Assembly: GCF_020103725.1 (NCBI RefSeq)
Contig: NZ_JAHXBG010000003.1
Span: 434,001-498,000, forward strand
Direction: 5' to 3'
DNA length: 64,000 nucleotides
Source: Hyalangium gracile
GTDB taxonomy: Bacteria; Myxococcota; Myxococcia; Myxococcales; Myxococcaceae
Position 1 is the first letter of the stretch. Each line of letters starts with the position of its first letter. A model generated the notes under the pieces. It worked only from the letters and a program-made list of their open reading frames with translations, was not told where the DNA came from and did no database searches. The translations under genes and the position numbers were made by a program. Shown piece by piece: positions 29,703 through 38,347 of this stretch.

Positions 29703-30536
29703 TCAGAAGCCGGTCACCAGGCCGATGCCCACCGTCGGCATGAAGGAGGCGTCCTCCTCGCGGCCCTGGATGTTGCCGCCGACCATGACCACGTAGGACG
29801 TCTTCTCGGAGAAGGGCACCTCGAGCCCTCCCCGGAACGTGAGGTTGCCGGACACCTGCACGCCCTGGGGAATGCCGCCGAGCGGATCCCTCTGGAAGGG
29901 CTGCGTGTCGAAGGCGATGAGGTAGCGCACATCCAAGAAGCCGCGAGAGCGCCTGCCCAGCTGCAGCGAGCCCATGAGCCCCGGCGCCAGGTTCCAGTTG
30001 CGCCGCCCCGTGAAGTAGCGCGCCCCGAACTCCTCCTGGCTCGGCGAGTTGAGGAAGAAGGCCCGGCCGCCCTCCACGGAGAGGGCCAGGTGCGCGTCCT
30101 CTCCCGACACCAGCCCGACGCGCACGTAGGCACGCACCTCGTTCATGATGCCGTACAGGCTGTCCGCGCCGAGCCCCACGTCCAGCCGGGGCAGCACGCC
30201 CAGGGAGGCCTTCACCGAGGCCAGCGGGAAGCCCAGCACCGCGCCCACCCCAACCTTGCCCGGCTCCAGCAGACGGCCGCCGTAGAGGCTCACCCGGTTG
30301 GGCTTGAGCGGCTCCTCGGGAACCTGCCTCCTCGTCGACACCACATGAGGCGCGTCTCTCGAGGGCAGCAGCGGCGGCGGCAGCGCGTCCGGCGGCGGCG
30401 CGGGGGCCTCGGGCCCCGGGTAGTTCAGCCAGGACTCGTCGGGCGCGGGAGGAGGCGGCGCCTCCGAGGGGGCCTGGGCCTGGGCCGGAAGCCCCAGGCC
30501 GACGACGAGCAAGGATGGGAGGAGGAAGGCGCGCAT
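29703..30536 (-). CDS. Outer-membrane beta-barrel-like protein
   Basis: 277 residues from the ATG at 30534-30536 (MRAFLLPSLLVVGLGLPAQA, a Sec signal peptide cut at AQA). A Pro-rich linker (about 20-75) is followed by repeating amphipathic strands (KVGVGAVLGFPLASVKASLG; TFRGGLEVPFSEKTSYVVMV). It ends in a terminal Phe (GLVTGF), the usual signal for outer-membrane insertion. No specific family recognised. The frame continues upstream to 30617, but the signal peptide fixes the start. gpsA follows 35 bp downstream. Confidence 0.72.
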   Translation of the reverse strand: MRAFLLPSLLVVGLGLPAQAQAPSEAPPPPAPDESWLNYPGPEAPAPPPDALPPPLLPSRDAPHVVSTRRQVPEEPLKPNRVSLYGGRLLEPGKVGVGAVLGFPLASVKASLGVLPRLDVGLGADSLYGIMNEVRAYVRVGLVSGEDAHLALSVEGGRAFFLNSPSQEEFGARYFTGRRNWNLAPGLMGSLQLGRRSRGFLDVRYLIAFDTQPFQRDPLGGIPQGVQVSGNLTFRGGLEVPFSEKTSYVVMVGGNIQGREEDASFMPTVGIGLVTGF

Positions 30537-30689
30537 GGGCAGAGACCCGCGCAGTCTAAGGAGTTTGAGGAGTTTCAGGTAGTTGACGTGCCAACTTGGT
30601 GGAGGAGATGCAAGCACGCGGGACTGGCGCCTGCGGTTCCAGCTGAGCGGTCCGGTTACAGTGAGCCCGCTGCTGGCCAGTTAAAAAGC

Positions 30690-30769
30690 GGGGTCGACTA
30701 CTAACCAGTTAGTAGTCGACCCCCTCCCACCCCCCGACTACTAACCAGTTAGTAGTCGACCCCCTCCCA
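30690..30769. repeat. Two tandem near-perfect palindromes (40-bp period)
   Basis: The unit starting CGACTACTAACCAGTTAGTA occurs at 30695 and again at 30735, followed each time by the same C-rich tail (to about 30732 and 30772). Each unit is a palindrome: in copy 1 a 16-base arm (30690-30705) faces a perfectly complementary arm (30708-30723) around CA. In copy 2 the arms are 11 bases (30735-30745 and 30748-30758). They lie in the 376-bp gap between the divergent outer-membrane protein and lipoprotein genes, where nothing else is recognisable. They could be a double operator, very strong hairpins, or a remnant of a mobile repeat. Confidence 0.85.
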
Positions 30770-30912
30770 CCCGGCGGGAACTGCCGCCCCGTTGGCCATG
30801 AACTCCTGCCCGTCCTCGGAAGCGGCCCACCCGTCATGACGTGACCCCAACGGGCCCGAGCCGGTCTACCATCCGCGCCCTGCCGCAGTGGCTGCGGGAG
30901 GAGCGAGACGGG

Positions 30913-31530
30913 ATGAGGGTCGGACGGGGCGTGGGACTGGTGGTGGCACTGGCGCTGAGCGCATGCCGGGAGCGCGCGCCTGCCGCGCCCGTGGATGCCG
31001 GCCCGCCCGTGACGGCCTCCGCCGGCGAGCTCATCCCCTGCGACTCGTTGCTGCCCGCGGACCTGCGTGAGCTGTCGCTGCCCGGCTTCAGCGTGAAGGA
31101 AGAGCGCGCCTGCGCCAACTGCGGCCCGCTGTGCACCTTCCGCTCCGACGCGGAGCCCGGCACCACCGTGTCGCTGGCCTACAACTGCACGCCGAGAGCT
31201 CCCTCCGCGGACGTGCGCGAGCTGCTCGCGCCAACCCTGAATGCCGGCGGCGTGGAGGTGCCCGCGCTGGGCCGCGCCGCCGCCCGCCGCACTCCCATCC
31301 CCGGCATGCTGCAGGTGGTGGCGTGGGACGATGACACGCCCTGCACGCTCGTCGTCACCTGGATGGGCAACGGGCCGGAGCGCGCCGTGGACCTGATGCG
31401 CACCGCCCTGCTCGCCCTCACCGCCTCGTCACTCGCCGCGGCTCGCGCGCAGGACGCGGGCGTGCCGCCTCCCTCCACCGAGGACGCAGGCGTGCCGCCT
31501 CCCGCCACCGAGGACGCGGGCACGCCCTGA
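30913..31530 (+). CDS. Lipoprotein of unknown function
   Basis: 205 residues from the ATG at 30913 (MRVGRGVGLVVALALSAC, lipobox with Cys18). Upstream in-frame codons to 30841 would bury the signal peptide and are excluded. The mature protein has a CANCGPLC cluster near 75 and two further Cys (NCTPRAP, DTPCTLVV), which may form disulfides. The C-terminus is a proline-rich tail with the unit EDAGVPPP repeated twice and a shortened third copy. Myxobacterial lipoproteins often carry such Asp-Ala-Gly tails. Function unknown. It converges with the cupin gene (9 bp between stops). Confidence 0.75.
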   Translation: MRVGRGVGLVVALALSACRERAPAAPVDAGPPVTASAGELIPCDSLLPADLRELSLPGFSVKEERACANCGPLCTFRSDAEPGTTVSLAYNCTPRAPSADVRELLAPTLNAGGVEVPALGRAAARRTPIPGMLQVVAWDDDTPCTLVVTWMGNGPERAVDLMRTALLALTASSLAAARAQDAGVPPPSTEDAGVPPPATEDAGTP

Positions 31531-31539
31531 GACGGGCGC

Positions 31540-32037
31540 CTACCCCTCGTCGAACGAGATCACCGCGCCGTCCAAGTCGTAGACGGCCGCCTTCATGCCG
31601 AAGCGCACCAGGCGCTTGCCGATGCGCGGGAAGTCCGCGACCTCCACCGCGCGGCGCTCGCCCCCGGAGAGGTAGACGAGATCCTCCTGGAACGGGTTGC
31701 GCAGGTGGTGGGCCACCGAGGGCGTGGGGAAGCCCATGAAGTCGCCGGGCCCCACCTCGAAGCTCTCGTCGCCAATCTCCGCGATGCCCCGCCCGGAGAG
31801 GATGTAGAGGAACTCCTCCTCCGAGTGGTGCGAGTGGAAGATGAAGGACTCCTTGCCGGGAGCCACCTTCAGCAGGTGGAGCCCCACCCGCTCCAGGCCC
31901 ACCTGCTCGCTCAGCGAGATGCCGCGCACCAGCGAGTTCGGATTGAGCGGGTGGGACTGGGACTGCTCCGGCACCTTCGAGTGATCCGCGGCGCGGAAGA
32001 GCAGAGGCTTGCGAGGGGCTTCCTGCTTGGACGTCAT
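31540..32037 (-). CDS. Cupin-domain protein
   Basis: 165 residues. The double-stranded beta-helix metal motif is present: FHSHHSEEEFLYILSGRG (His, His, Glu) near 68-85, and a later His in PSVAHHLRNP near 108. It is likely a metal-binding enzyme or sensor; the substrate is not evident. No signal peptide. A single gene followed by a convergent lipoprotein gene. Confidence 0.88.
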   Translation of the reverse strand: MTSKQEAPRKPLLFRAADHSKVPEQSQSHPLNPNSLVRGISLSEQVGLERVGLHLLKVAPGKESFIFHSHHSEEEFLYILSGRGIAEIGDESFEVGPGDFMGFPTPSVAHHLRNPFQEDLVYLSGGERRAVEVADFPRIGKRLVRFGMKAAVYDLDGAVISFDEG

Positions 32038-32139
32038 GACACGCTCCTGGCCTGGCGAGGCGCACCGGCGTCTCCCGGTGCGCCCACGTGTGAGGAGGGC
32101 GCAGGATGCCCCGCGGCACCCTCCCCGGCCAGTTCGCGG

Positions 32140-34200
32140 CTACAGCACGCGCAGGAACTCGACCAGGTCGTCCAGCTCCTGATCGCTCAGGTGCGACGTC
32201 TTCCCGTGCTGATCATTGAAGCGCGTCTTCAGCAGGCGCTCCTTGAGCGTATCCGCGCTGCCGTCATGCAGGTACGGCGCGCTGCGGGCCAGGCCGAGTA
32301 GCGACGGGGTGTTGAGGCCCGCCTTGCGCACGGCCGCGTTGTCCTGCACCTCGCCGCTGACGACGAAGGTGCCCACGTTGGCCTGCTTGTTGTTGGTGAG
32401 CGCCTCGCCCGCGTGGCACTCGTTGCACTGGGCCTTGAGGAAGGCCTCGGAGCCGCGGCGCTGCGCGTCCGTCAGCTCGTCGCGCTTGTACGGGTTGTCC
32501 GGCGAGGGCATCACGTCCATGAAGGCCGCCAGCTGGGTGGCCATCTGCGCGTCCACCACGCCGCCGCCCATGCGCTGGCGCACCGTCACGTCCAGGAAGT
32601 CGCGCAGCGAGGGGAACTCACCGCTCCAGTGGAACGGCGCCGTCTTGGTGATCATGCGGCCGGCGATGGTGGGCGTCTGGCGCGGGCCATCCGGGAAGCC
32701 CCACGTGTGGCCGTCATCGCGGCCGTCGTGGTGGCACGTGGCGCACGAGGCGCCCACGTTGTTGGCCGTCATGCGCGAGTCGATGGCCGAGAAGAACAGC
32801 TTGCGGCCCATCGCCTGCTCCGGCGACATCACATCCTCGGCCAGCTTCAGCCGCGGGCCCTCCTCGCGGATGTTCAGCGAGTGGCTCGTGCCACTGCCCA
32901 CCAGCGTGGTGAGCGTGTGGTCGAAGGAGTTGTACACGTAGGCCTTCTTCCCATCGCGCGTCAGGGCGATGCCGTTGGGGCCGGCGCCCACGCGCACCAG
33001 CTGGCGCACCGCGCTGGACGGGAAGGTGTTCACGTGCAGGTCCGAGCCCGAGCGGCGGTTGGTGGGCATCACCGCGACGTTGTTCGTCTCGCGGTTCACC
33101 ATGAAGAGCCACGCGCCCGTCGGGTCCACCACCGTGGCGATGGGGCCCTGGATGGGGTGCGTGGGGTCCGGGCTGGTGATGGTGCTCGGCGGGTAGTCCT
33201 TGTCGTCGCCGCCACCACCGCAGCCGCCGCCGTTGAGGTCATCCACCAGCGGATCCGCGGAGTCCGCCTCCAGGGTGATGACGCCCGGGGAGGCAATGGC
33301 GCCCGTGCCGCACGGGCCACCGCCGCCATACAGGCCGCCGCTGCCCGGAGGCGGCTGCGGCTGCGGGATCGGCTCAGGGTCCGGCGTCGGGCCCGGATCA
33401 TTCGGGTTGGTGCCCGGCGTGAGGGACGTCTCGCGGGCCCACAGCGTGGCCGCGTAGGCGCGGTCTCCATCCGGCGACACGATGATGTCCGTGGTGCCGC
33501 GCGGGTGGAACGAGACCATGCCGGAGAAGCCGGGGTCGAACCCGCCCCTGTCCTCCTCCGTGCGAATCTTGCTGGCGTTGGCCTTCTTGTAGACGTCCGT
33601 GCCCGCCTTCAGCAGCTTGGGCCGGTCGCGGTTGGACAGGTCCACCTGCACCACGTCACCCTTGCGGTGCAGGGTGATGAGCGCCTTGTCGTTCTCCAGC
33701 AGCGCCAGGCCGCGCGGCTCGTCCCCCACGGGGATCTCCCACAGCCGCTTCAGCGTGCCGGTGTCGAAGGCGACCAGCGAGCCCTGCTCCGTGGTCTCCA
33801 GCATGGTGGAGTTCACCACGTAGAGCGTCTGGCCATCGGCCGACAGGCCCATGCCCATGGGCTCCACGCCCACGTCCAGGCGCGCCGCCTCCGTCCACTC
33901 GCCGCGGCGGATGACGGACACGCTGCGGCTGCCGCGGTTGGCGACGTAGACGGTGTCGTCCGGGCCCACCGTGACGCGCTCGGGGCCGCGGCCCACCTTC
34001 ACCTCCGCCACCTTCACATGCGAGGCGGTGTCCACCACCGAGAGGATGCCGTTGTCGGCGTCCACCGCGTAGAGGAACGCATCATCCCGGCTCAGCGCCA
34101 GCGAGCCCGACGAGGGCGTGTACGTGGCGGACGGCTTCTGCTCGCAGGCAGTCAGTCCGAGGACGGCCACGACCGCCGCGGCAAGGATCTTCTTCTTCAT
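32140..34200 (-). CDS. Beta-propeller lipoprotein with C-terminal c-type cytochrome (MauG/CCP-like) domain
   Basis: 686 residues. Lipoprotein signal MKKKILAAAVVAVLGLTAC (Cys19). The N-terminal part (about 30-240) and the part after a Gly/Pro-rich insert (about 250-330) carry YVTN-type propeller blades, such as DDTVYVANRGSRSVSVIRRG and GLSADGQTLYVVNST. The C-terminal third has two c-type haem sites, CATCH near 484 and CNECH near 593, in the arrangement of bacterial dihaem peroxidase/MauG proteins. Probably an outer-membrane-anchored electron-transfer protein or peroxidase facing the periplasm or the outside. The Gly/Pro insert GGLYGGGGPCG is unusual. It is divergent from the two-component operon. 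Confidence 0.85.
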   Translation of the reverse strand: MKKKILAAAVVAVLGLTACEQKPSATYTPSSGSLALSRDDAFLYAVDADNGILSVVDTASHVKVAEVKVGRGPERVTVGPDDTVYVANRGSRSVSVIRRGEWTEAARLDVGVEPMGMGLSADGQTLYVVNSTMLETTEQGSLVAFDTGTLKRLWEIPVGDEPRGLALLENDKALITLHRKGDVVQVDLSNRDRPKLLKAGTDVYKKANASKIRTEEDRGGFDPGFSGMVSFHPRGTTDIIVSPDGDRAYAATLWARETSLTPGTNPNDPGPTPDPEPIPQPQPPPGSGGLYGGGGPCGTGAIASPGVITLEADSADPLVDDLNGGGCGGGGDDKDYPPSTITSPDPTHPIQGPIATVVDPTGAWLFMVNRETNNVAVMPTNRRSGSDLHVNTFPSSAVRQLVRVGAGPNGIALTRDGKKAYVYNSFDHTLTTLVGSGTSHSLNIREEGPRLKLAEDVMSPEQAMGRKLFFSAIDSRMTANNVGASCATCHHDGRDDGHTWGFPDGPRQTPTIAGRMITKTAPFHWSGEFPSLRDFLDVTVRQRMGGGVVDAQMATQLAAFMDVMPSPDNPYKRDELTDAQRRGSEAFLKAQCNECHAGEALTNNKQANVGTFVVSGEVQDNAAVRKAGLNTPSLLGLARSAPYLHDGSADTLKERLLKTRFNDQHGKTSHLSDQELDDLVEFLRVL

Positions 34201-34456
34201 GGGGAGTCTCCTCCTCGGCGCGACCTTGCCCGTCCCACCCCGGCCCTGGATGTCTCGAGGGCTCCGCCGCGCATACCCGTGGAAGGAAGCATCCGGCCCG
34301 GCTGCTCCCTTCTGGCAACCGGCTCATGCTGCCATCAAAGGAGACGGAAAGTCGAATGTTTCCCTACATCCCGTGTAACCCGCTGGACAAGCGGGTCTGA
34401 TCCGTGGGTGAAACGACACGAGCGCACACGCTGGGAACAGGAGTAAAGGAGAGGGC

Positions 34457-35980
34457 GTGTCTCGGGCCTCTCCTCCCATCGTCATGAACTTCCGGCGCAC
34501 GTTCGCGCTGCTCATCCTGCTGGTCGTGCTGCCGTCCGCGGGGCTGTCCGGCTTCGGGGTGGTGGCGATCATCAACGAGCGCGCGGCGGTGGAGAAGCGG
34601 CTGGAGGCCGCCTGGCACGGGACGCTGGAGGCGCTGGCGGAGGAGCTGCCCCTGATGCTGCGCGAGGCGCGCTTCGTGGAGCGCGCCGGCGTGTGGCGGC
34701 TGGTGACGGCCGAGGGCCAGGTGCTGTCCGAGGTGCCCTTCGTGGTGCGCGAGGGCAAGGTGGAGTCTCCGGACGCGGCGCTGACGGCGGCGCTCACCGC
34801 GGTGCTGCCCGAGCTGGGCAACCTGCCCTCCGAGCACACCGTCTTCTCCCTGCCGGTGGGCGGGCACCCGAGGCTGCTGTCCACCGAGCGCACGGCAGAC
34901 GTGCTCCACGGCACCCAGCTGTCCAGCGCCGCGGTGGAGACGCTGCTGGCGGCCCGGGCCGACCGCTACCTCACGTCGCCGGAGCCCGTGCGTTTCACCC
35001 TGCTGCCCCTGGTGCGCGAGGGGGGCGAGGGCCTGGTGAACCGGCTCATGTCGGAGGTGGTGCAGGCCCGGGCCAACGCGCTGGGCCCCCCGGTGCTCGC
35101 CGAGCGGGTGCTGGCGCCGCCCCTGCAGGACTTCCGGCTGGTGGTGCTCTCCACGGGCGAGGATCCGGTGGCGCGCGCCTCCACTCGCAACCGGGTGGTG
35201 TACGCGGTGCTGCTGGGGCTGTTCTACCTGACGCTCACCTTCGGCGTGGTGTACACCGGGCGCGCGCTCTACCGGGAGGCCAAGCTGTCGCGGCTGAAGA
35301 CGGACTTCGTCTCGCTGGTGAGCCACGAGCTGCGCACCCCGCTCACCTCCATCCGCATGTTCATCGAGACGCTGGCGCTGGGGCGGCTGAAGGACCCCGC
35401 GCAGACGCAGGAGGTGCTCCAGCTGCTCACCCGGGAGACGGAGCGGCTGTCCGAGCTCATCGAGCGGGTGCTGGACTGGGCGCGCATCGAGAGCGGGCGC
35501 AAGGAGTACCACCTGGAGCGCATGGAGGTGCCGCAGCTGGTGGAGACGGCGGTGGCGGCCTTCCGCGCGCAGCGGCTGGACAGCGGCGTGGAGCTGAAGG
35601 TGGACCTGCCCTCGAGCCTGCCGCCGGTGTCGGTGGATCGCCACGCGGTGGCCGGAGCGCTCCTCAACCTGCTGCAGAACGCGTACAAGTACAGCGGGAA
35701 GGACAAGCGCATCTCCATCACGGCCCGGGTGGAGGGGAGGAAGTGGGTGGGCCTGGCGGTGGAGGACAACGGAGTGGGAATCGCGCCACGAGAGCGCAAG
35801 CGCATCTTCGAGCGCTTCTACCGGGTGGACAACCTGCTGACACGCAAGACGGAGGGCAGCGGCCTGGGGCTGGCCATCTCCAAGCGCATCATCGAGGCGC
35901 ACGGGGGCCGCATCACGGTCCAGAGCGAGGTGGGCAAGGGCAGCCGCTTCACCCTCCAGCTACCGGTGGACGAGGCATGA
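34457..35980 (+). CDS. Membrane sensor histidine kinase
   Basis: 507 residues from a GTG at 34457 with a strong AAAGGAGAG site just upstream; an ATG at 34484 is the alternative. Membrane segments at about 15-35 ([20 protein letters not shown]) and 250-270 ([20 protein letters not shown]) frame a periplasmic sensor domain without a known name. The phosphoacceptor His is in [13 protein letters not shown] (about 290). The ATPase domain has [28 protein letters not shown] and GSGLGLAIS. The stop overlaps the response regulator's ATG, so the two form a coupled pair. A small stem-loop (34378-34396, 7-bp arms) lies in the leader. Confidence 0.94.
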   Translation: MSRASPPIVMNFRRTFALLILLVVLPSAGLSGFGVVAIINERAAVEKRLEAAWHGTLEALAEELPLMLREARFVERAGVWRLVTAEGQVLSEVPFVVREGKVESPDAALTAALTAVLPELGNLPSEHTVFSLPVGGHPRLLSTERTADVLHGTQLSSAAVETLLAARADRYLTSPEPVRFTLLPLVREGGEGLVNRLMSEVVQARANALGPPVLAERVLAPPLQDFRLVVLSTGEDPVARASTRNRVVYAVLLGLFYLTLTFGVVYTGRALYREAKLSRLKTDFVSLVSHELRTPLTSIRMFIETLALGRLKDPAQTQEVLQLLTRETERLSELIERVLDWARIESGRKEYHLERMEVPQLVETAVAAFRAQRLDSGVELKVDLPSSLPPVSVDRHAVAGALLNLLQNAYKYSGKDKRISITARVEGRKWVGLAVEDNGVGIAPRERKRIFERFYRVDNLLTRKTEGSGLGLAISKRIIEAHGGRITVQSEVGKGSRFTLQLPVDEA

Positions 35981-36666
35981 GCGACAAGCCGCAACGCATC
36001 CTGGTCGTGGAGGACGATCTGTCCATCCTCACGGGGCTGTCGATGAACCTGCGCATCGAGGGCTACGAGGTGCTCCAGGCGCAGGACGGGCGCACCGGCC
36101 TGGCCAAGGCGCTGGACGAGGCGCCCGACCTGGTGGTGCTGGACATCATGCTCCCGGAGCTCAACGGCTACGAGCTCATCAAGGAGCTGCGCCGCCGGGG
36201 CCGGGACACGCCCATCGTCATGCTCTCGGCCAAGGGCATGGAGGTGGACAAGATCCTCGGGCTGAACCTGGGCGCGGACGACTACGTGGTGAAGCCCTTC
36301 GGGCTGCAGGAGCTCTTGGCGCGCATCAAGGCGGTGCTGCGCCGGCGCTACCCCACCGCGGGCACGCCGCCGATGACATTCGGGGACGTGGAGGTGGACC
36401 TGGTGGCGCGCACGGTGACGCGGGGCGGCAAGCCCGTGGAGCTGACGGCGCAGGAGTTCAAGCTGCTGGCCCACTTCCTGGCGCAGCCGGGGCGCACCTT
36501 CACGCGCGAGGAGTTGCTGTCGGGGGCCTGGGGTTTCGACTACGAGGGCAGCGCGCGTACAGTGGACAACTTCGTGCGCCAGCTCCGGCTCAAGTTCGAG
36601 CCGGATCCGGAGGATCCCCGTCACTTCCTGACGGTCCGAGGGCTGGGCTACCGGTTCGACCGCTGA
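35977..36666 (+). CDS. OmpR/PhoB-family response regulator
   Basis: 229 residues starting [20 protein letters not shown] at the ATG that overlaps the kinase stop (ATGA). The receiver has the phosphoacceptor Asp in [13 protein letters not shown] (about 55) and Lys in DYVVKPFG. The DNA-binding winged helix (about 130-228) has [17 protein letters not shown] and ends [10 protein letters not shown]. Partner of the kinase immediately upstream. Its regulon is not visible here, though the pilin-like membrane protein 18 bp downstream may belong to the same transcript. Confidence 0.96.
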   Translation: MSDKPQRILVVEDDLSILTGLSMNLRIEGYEVLQAQDGRTGLAKALDEAPDLVVLDIMLPELNGYELIKELRRRGRDTPIVMLSAKGMEVDKILGLNLGADDYVVKPFGLQELLARIKAVLRRRYPTAGTPPMTFGDVEVDLVARTVTRGGKPVELTAQEFKLLAHFLAQPGRTFTREELLSGAWGFDYEGSARTVDNFVRQLRLKFEPDPEDPRHFLTVRGLGYRFDR

Positions 36667-36684
36667 GACAGCCTCGAGGCCTTC

Positions 36685-37434
36685 ATGGACTCCCCGCCGC
36701 CGCCCCAGGACGCGCCTCGCCCCGAGTACAAGCTGCCTGGCATCGCGTTCACGCTCAGCCTGCTGAGCTGCCTGGTGCTGCCCCTGCCGTTCGCCATCGT
36801 GCTGAGCGCCGTGGCGCTGTACTCGACCTGGAAGGACCCGCGGCTGCCGCACCGGCGCCTCGCCATCGCCTCGGTCCTCCTGTCCGCCTTCTGGACGTAC
36901 TTCCTGCTGGCGAAGTTCATCCCCAACTACATCAACTTCGGGGCCCGGGCCCGGCAGTCCGAGTGCAACACCAACCTCAGGGCCCTGTACACGGCGGAGA
37001 AGGTCTTCCACTCGCAGCACCAGCGCTACACGGAGCGCATCGCGGAGCTGGGCGTCCCGTTCGAGTACCGCACCCGCTACGCGTACTTCCTCAGCACTCG
37101 CGGGCCCTTCGACACCCACAAGCCGCCCGACCTGGCGAGCTCCTCCCCGGAGAGCACAGGCGTTCTCCCCGACACTCCCATGGGCGGCGGCGATCCGGTC
37201 GACGCCTCCTCCTACGTGGAGGCCATCCCCGCGCTCGCGGGCGGCGTCCAGGTGGGCCTGTCCGGAACCTGCCCGGCCTGCGACATCACCCTGGTGTGCA
37301 TCGGGGACATCGACGGGGACTCCGAGCTGGACGCGTGGTCCATCTCCACGAAGGAGCGCCAGGGGCCCGAGGGGCCCATCCCTCCGGGAGAGCCCTTCAA
37401 CGACTTCTACGATCTGGCGAACCGGCCGTGGTGA
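36685..37434 (+). CDS. Membrane protein with pilin-like soluble domain
   Basis: 249 residues. Two hydrophobic segments lie near 18-50 (FTLSLLSCLVLPLPFAIVLS) and 62-80 (AIASVLLSAFWTYFLLAKF). Next comes a stretch seen after type IV pilin helices, QSECNTNLRALYTAEKVFHS, with a Tyr-rich HQRYTERIAELG. The C-terminal half holds a possible disulfide (CPACDITLVC) and an Asp-rich GDIDGDSELDAW strand as in minor pilins. The usual pilin leader (G|FTLxE) is absent, so it is not a normal pilin. Possibly co-transcribed with the two-component pair. A 7-bp stem-loop (37432-37458) spans its stop and that of the convergent methyltransferase gene. Confidence 0.68.
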   Translation: MDSPPPPQDAPRPEYKLPGIAFTLSLLSCLVLPLPFAIVLSAVALYSTWKDPRLPHRRLAIASVLLSAFWTYFLLAKFIPNYINFGARARQSECNTNLRALYTAEKVFHSQHQRYTERIAELGVPFEYRTRYAYFLSTRGPFDTHKPPDLASSSPESTGVLPDTPMGGGDPVDASSYVEAIPALAGGVQVGLSGTCPACDITLVCIGDIDGDSELDAWSISTKERQGPEGPIPPGEPFNDFYDLANRPW

Positions 37435-37455
37435 GCGCCAGGCCCTGAGGCGCGC

Positions 37456-38151
37456 TCACAGGCCCGCGACGCCAATCTGCCGCGAGTCCTCCAGGTCGAA
37501 CGGCTTGCCGTCGAAGCGCCCGAAGCGCTCGCGCAGCGTCAGCCCACAGCCCGTCAGCGCCTCCTCCAGCTCCTCGGGAGCGAAGTGGCGCAGCTTCAGC
37601 CGGCGGATGGGCGCCTGGCCTCCGGGGGGCTTGCGCTCGCGCAGGTGCAGGGCGAACACGGGACGGCGCGGCTCCAGCGGGGCGCGCGGCTCCTCCTCGT
37701 CGCGGAGGATGGCCTCGCGCGGCGGGTTCAGCACGTCGTAGATGAACGTGCCTCCGGGCGACAGGTGGTGGCACACCGTGGCGAGGAAGGCCTCCAGGTC
37801 ATCCCGCGTCGCCATCAGCCCCATGGCGTGCTGCGGCGCGAGCACCAGCGGGAAGCGCTCCGGCAGGCGCAGGGCCCGCACGTCCGAGGCGATGAAGCGT
37901 ACGCGATCGGACACCTCGGTCGGCTCGTCGGCGCGACGCTCCTCCGCGGAGCGGATCATCACCTCGGAGGCATCCACCCCCACCGTGGCGAAGCCATGGC
38001 CCGCCAGGAACCAGGCCACGCGCCCGTTGGCCGAGCCCAGCACCAGCACCGGCCCCCCGCGCTCGCCCGCCTGCCGCGAGTAGAAGAGGAGATCCGGATC
38101 CTGCCCCACCAGGGACAGGGGCGTGCGACCGCGGATGTCGTTGCCGCTCAT
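37456..38151 (-). CDS. Class I SAM-dependent methyltransferase
   Basis: 231 residues from the ATG at 38149-38151 (MSGNDIRGRTPLSLVG); the longer frame upstream is Pro/Ser-rich shadow of the convergent lipoprotein gene. SAM-binding motif I is VLVLGSANGRVAWFLAGHG near 45, motif II acidic VGVDASEVMI, and motif IV LAPQHAMGLM. The strand-rich C-terminus resembles small-molecule methyltransferases. The substrate is unknown. Confidence 0.88.
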   Translation of the reverse strand: MSGNDIRGRTPLSLVGQDPDLLFYSRQAGERGGPVLVLGSANGRVAWFLAGHGFATVGVDASEVMIRSAEERRADEPTEVSDRVRFIASDVRALRLPERFPLVLAPQHAMGLMATRDDLEAFLATVCHHLSPGGTFIYDVLNPPREAILRDEEEPRAPLEPRRPVFALHLRERKPPGGQAPIRRLKLRHFAPEELEEALTGCGLTLRERFGRFDGKPFDLEDSRQIGVAGL

Positions 38152-38347
38152 CACCCTGGGCGTAGCACGGTTGGGGCTCCGCAGGGACAGGAGCCTGCCC
38201 AGGCAGGGAATTCTTCTACCCACTGCCTGTCCAGCAACCGACGCCTGCCCCCTCCCGAGGTGGGAGGAGCGCTGGCACTCGCCTTGCCAGGGAAGAGGCT
38301 GGCGCGGGTGTCGGGGACACCCGTCTTCATCACGGGGCGAGGGGCAT

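Noticed and set aside
32413-34446. 677-residue plus-strand frame
   Set aside because: Antisense to the cytochrome lipoprotein; low-complexity His/Arg/Ala sequence.
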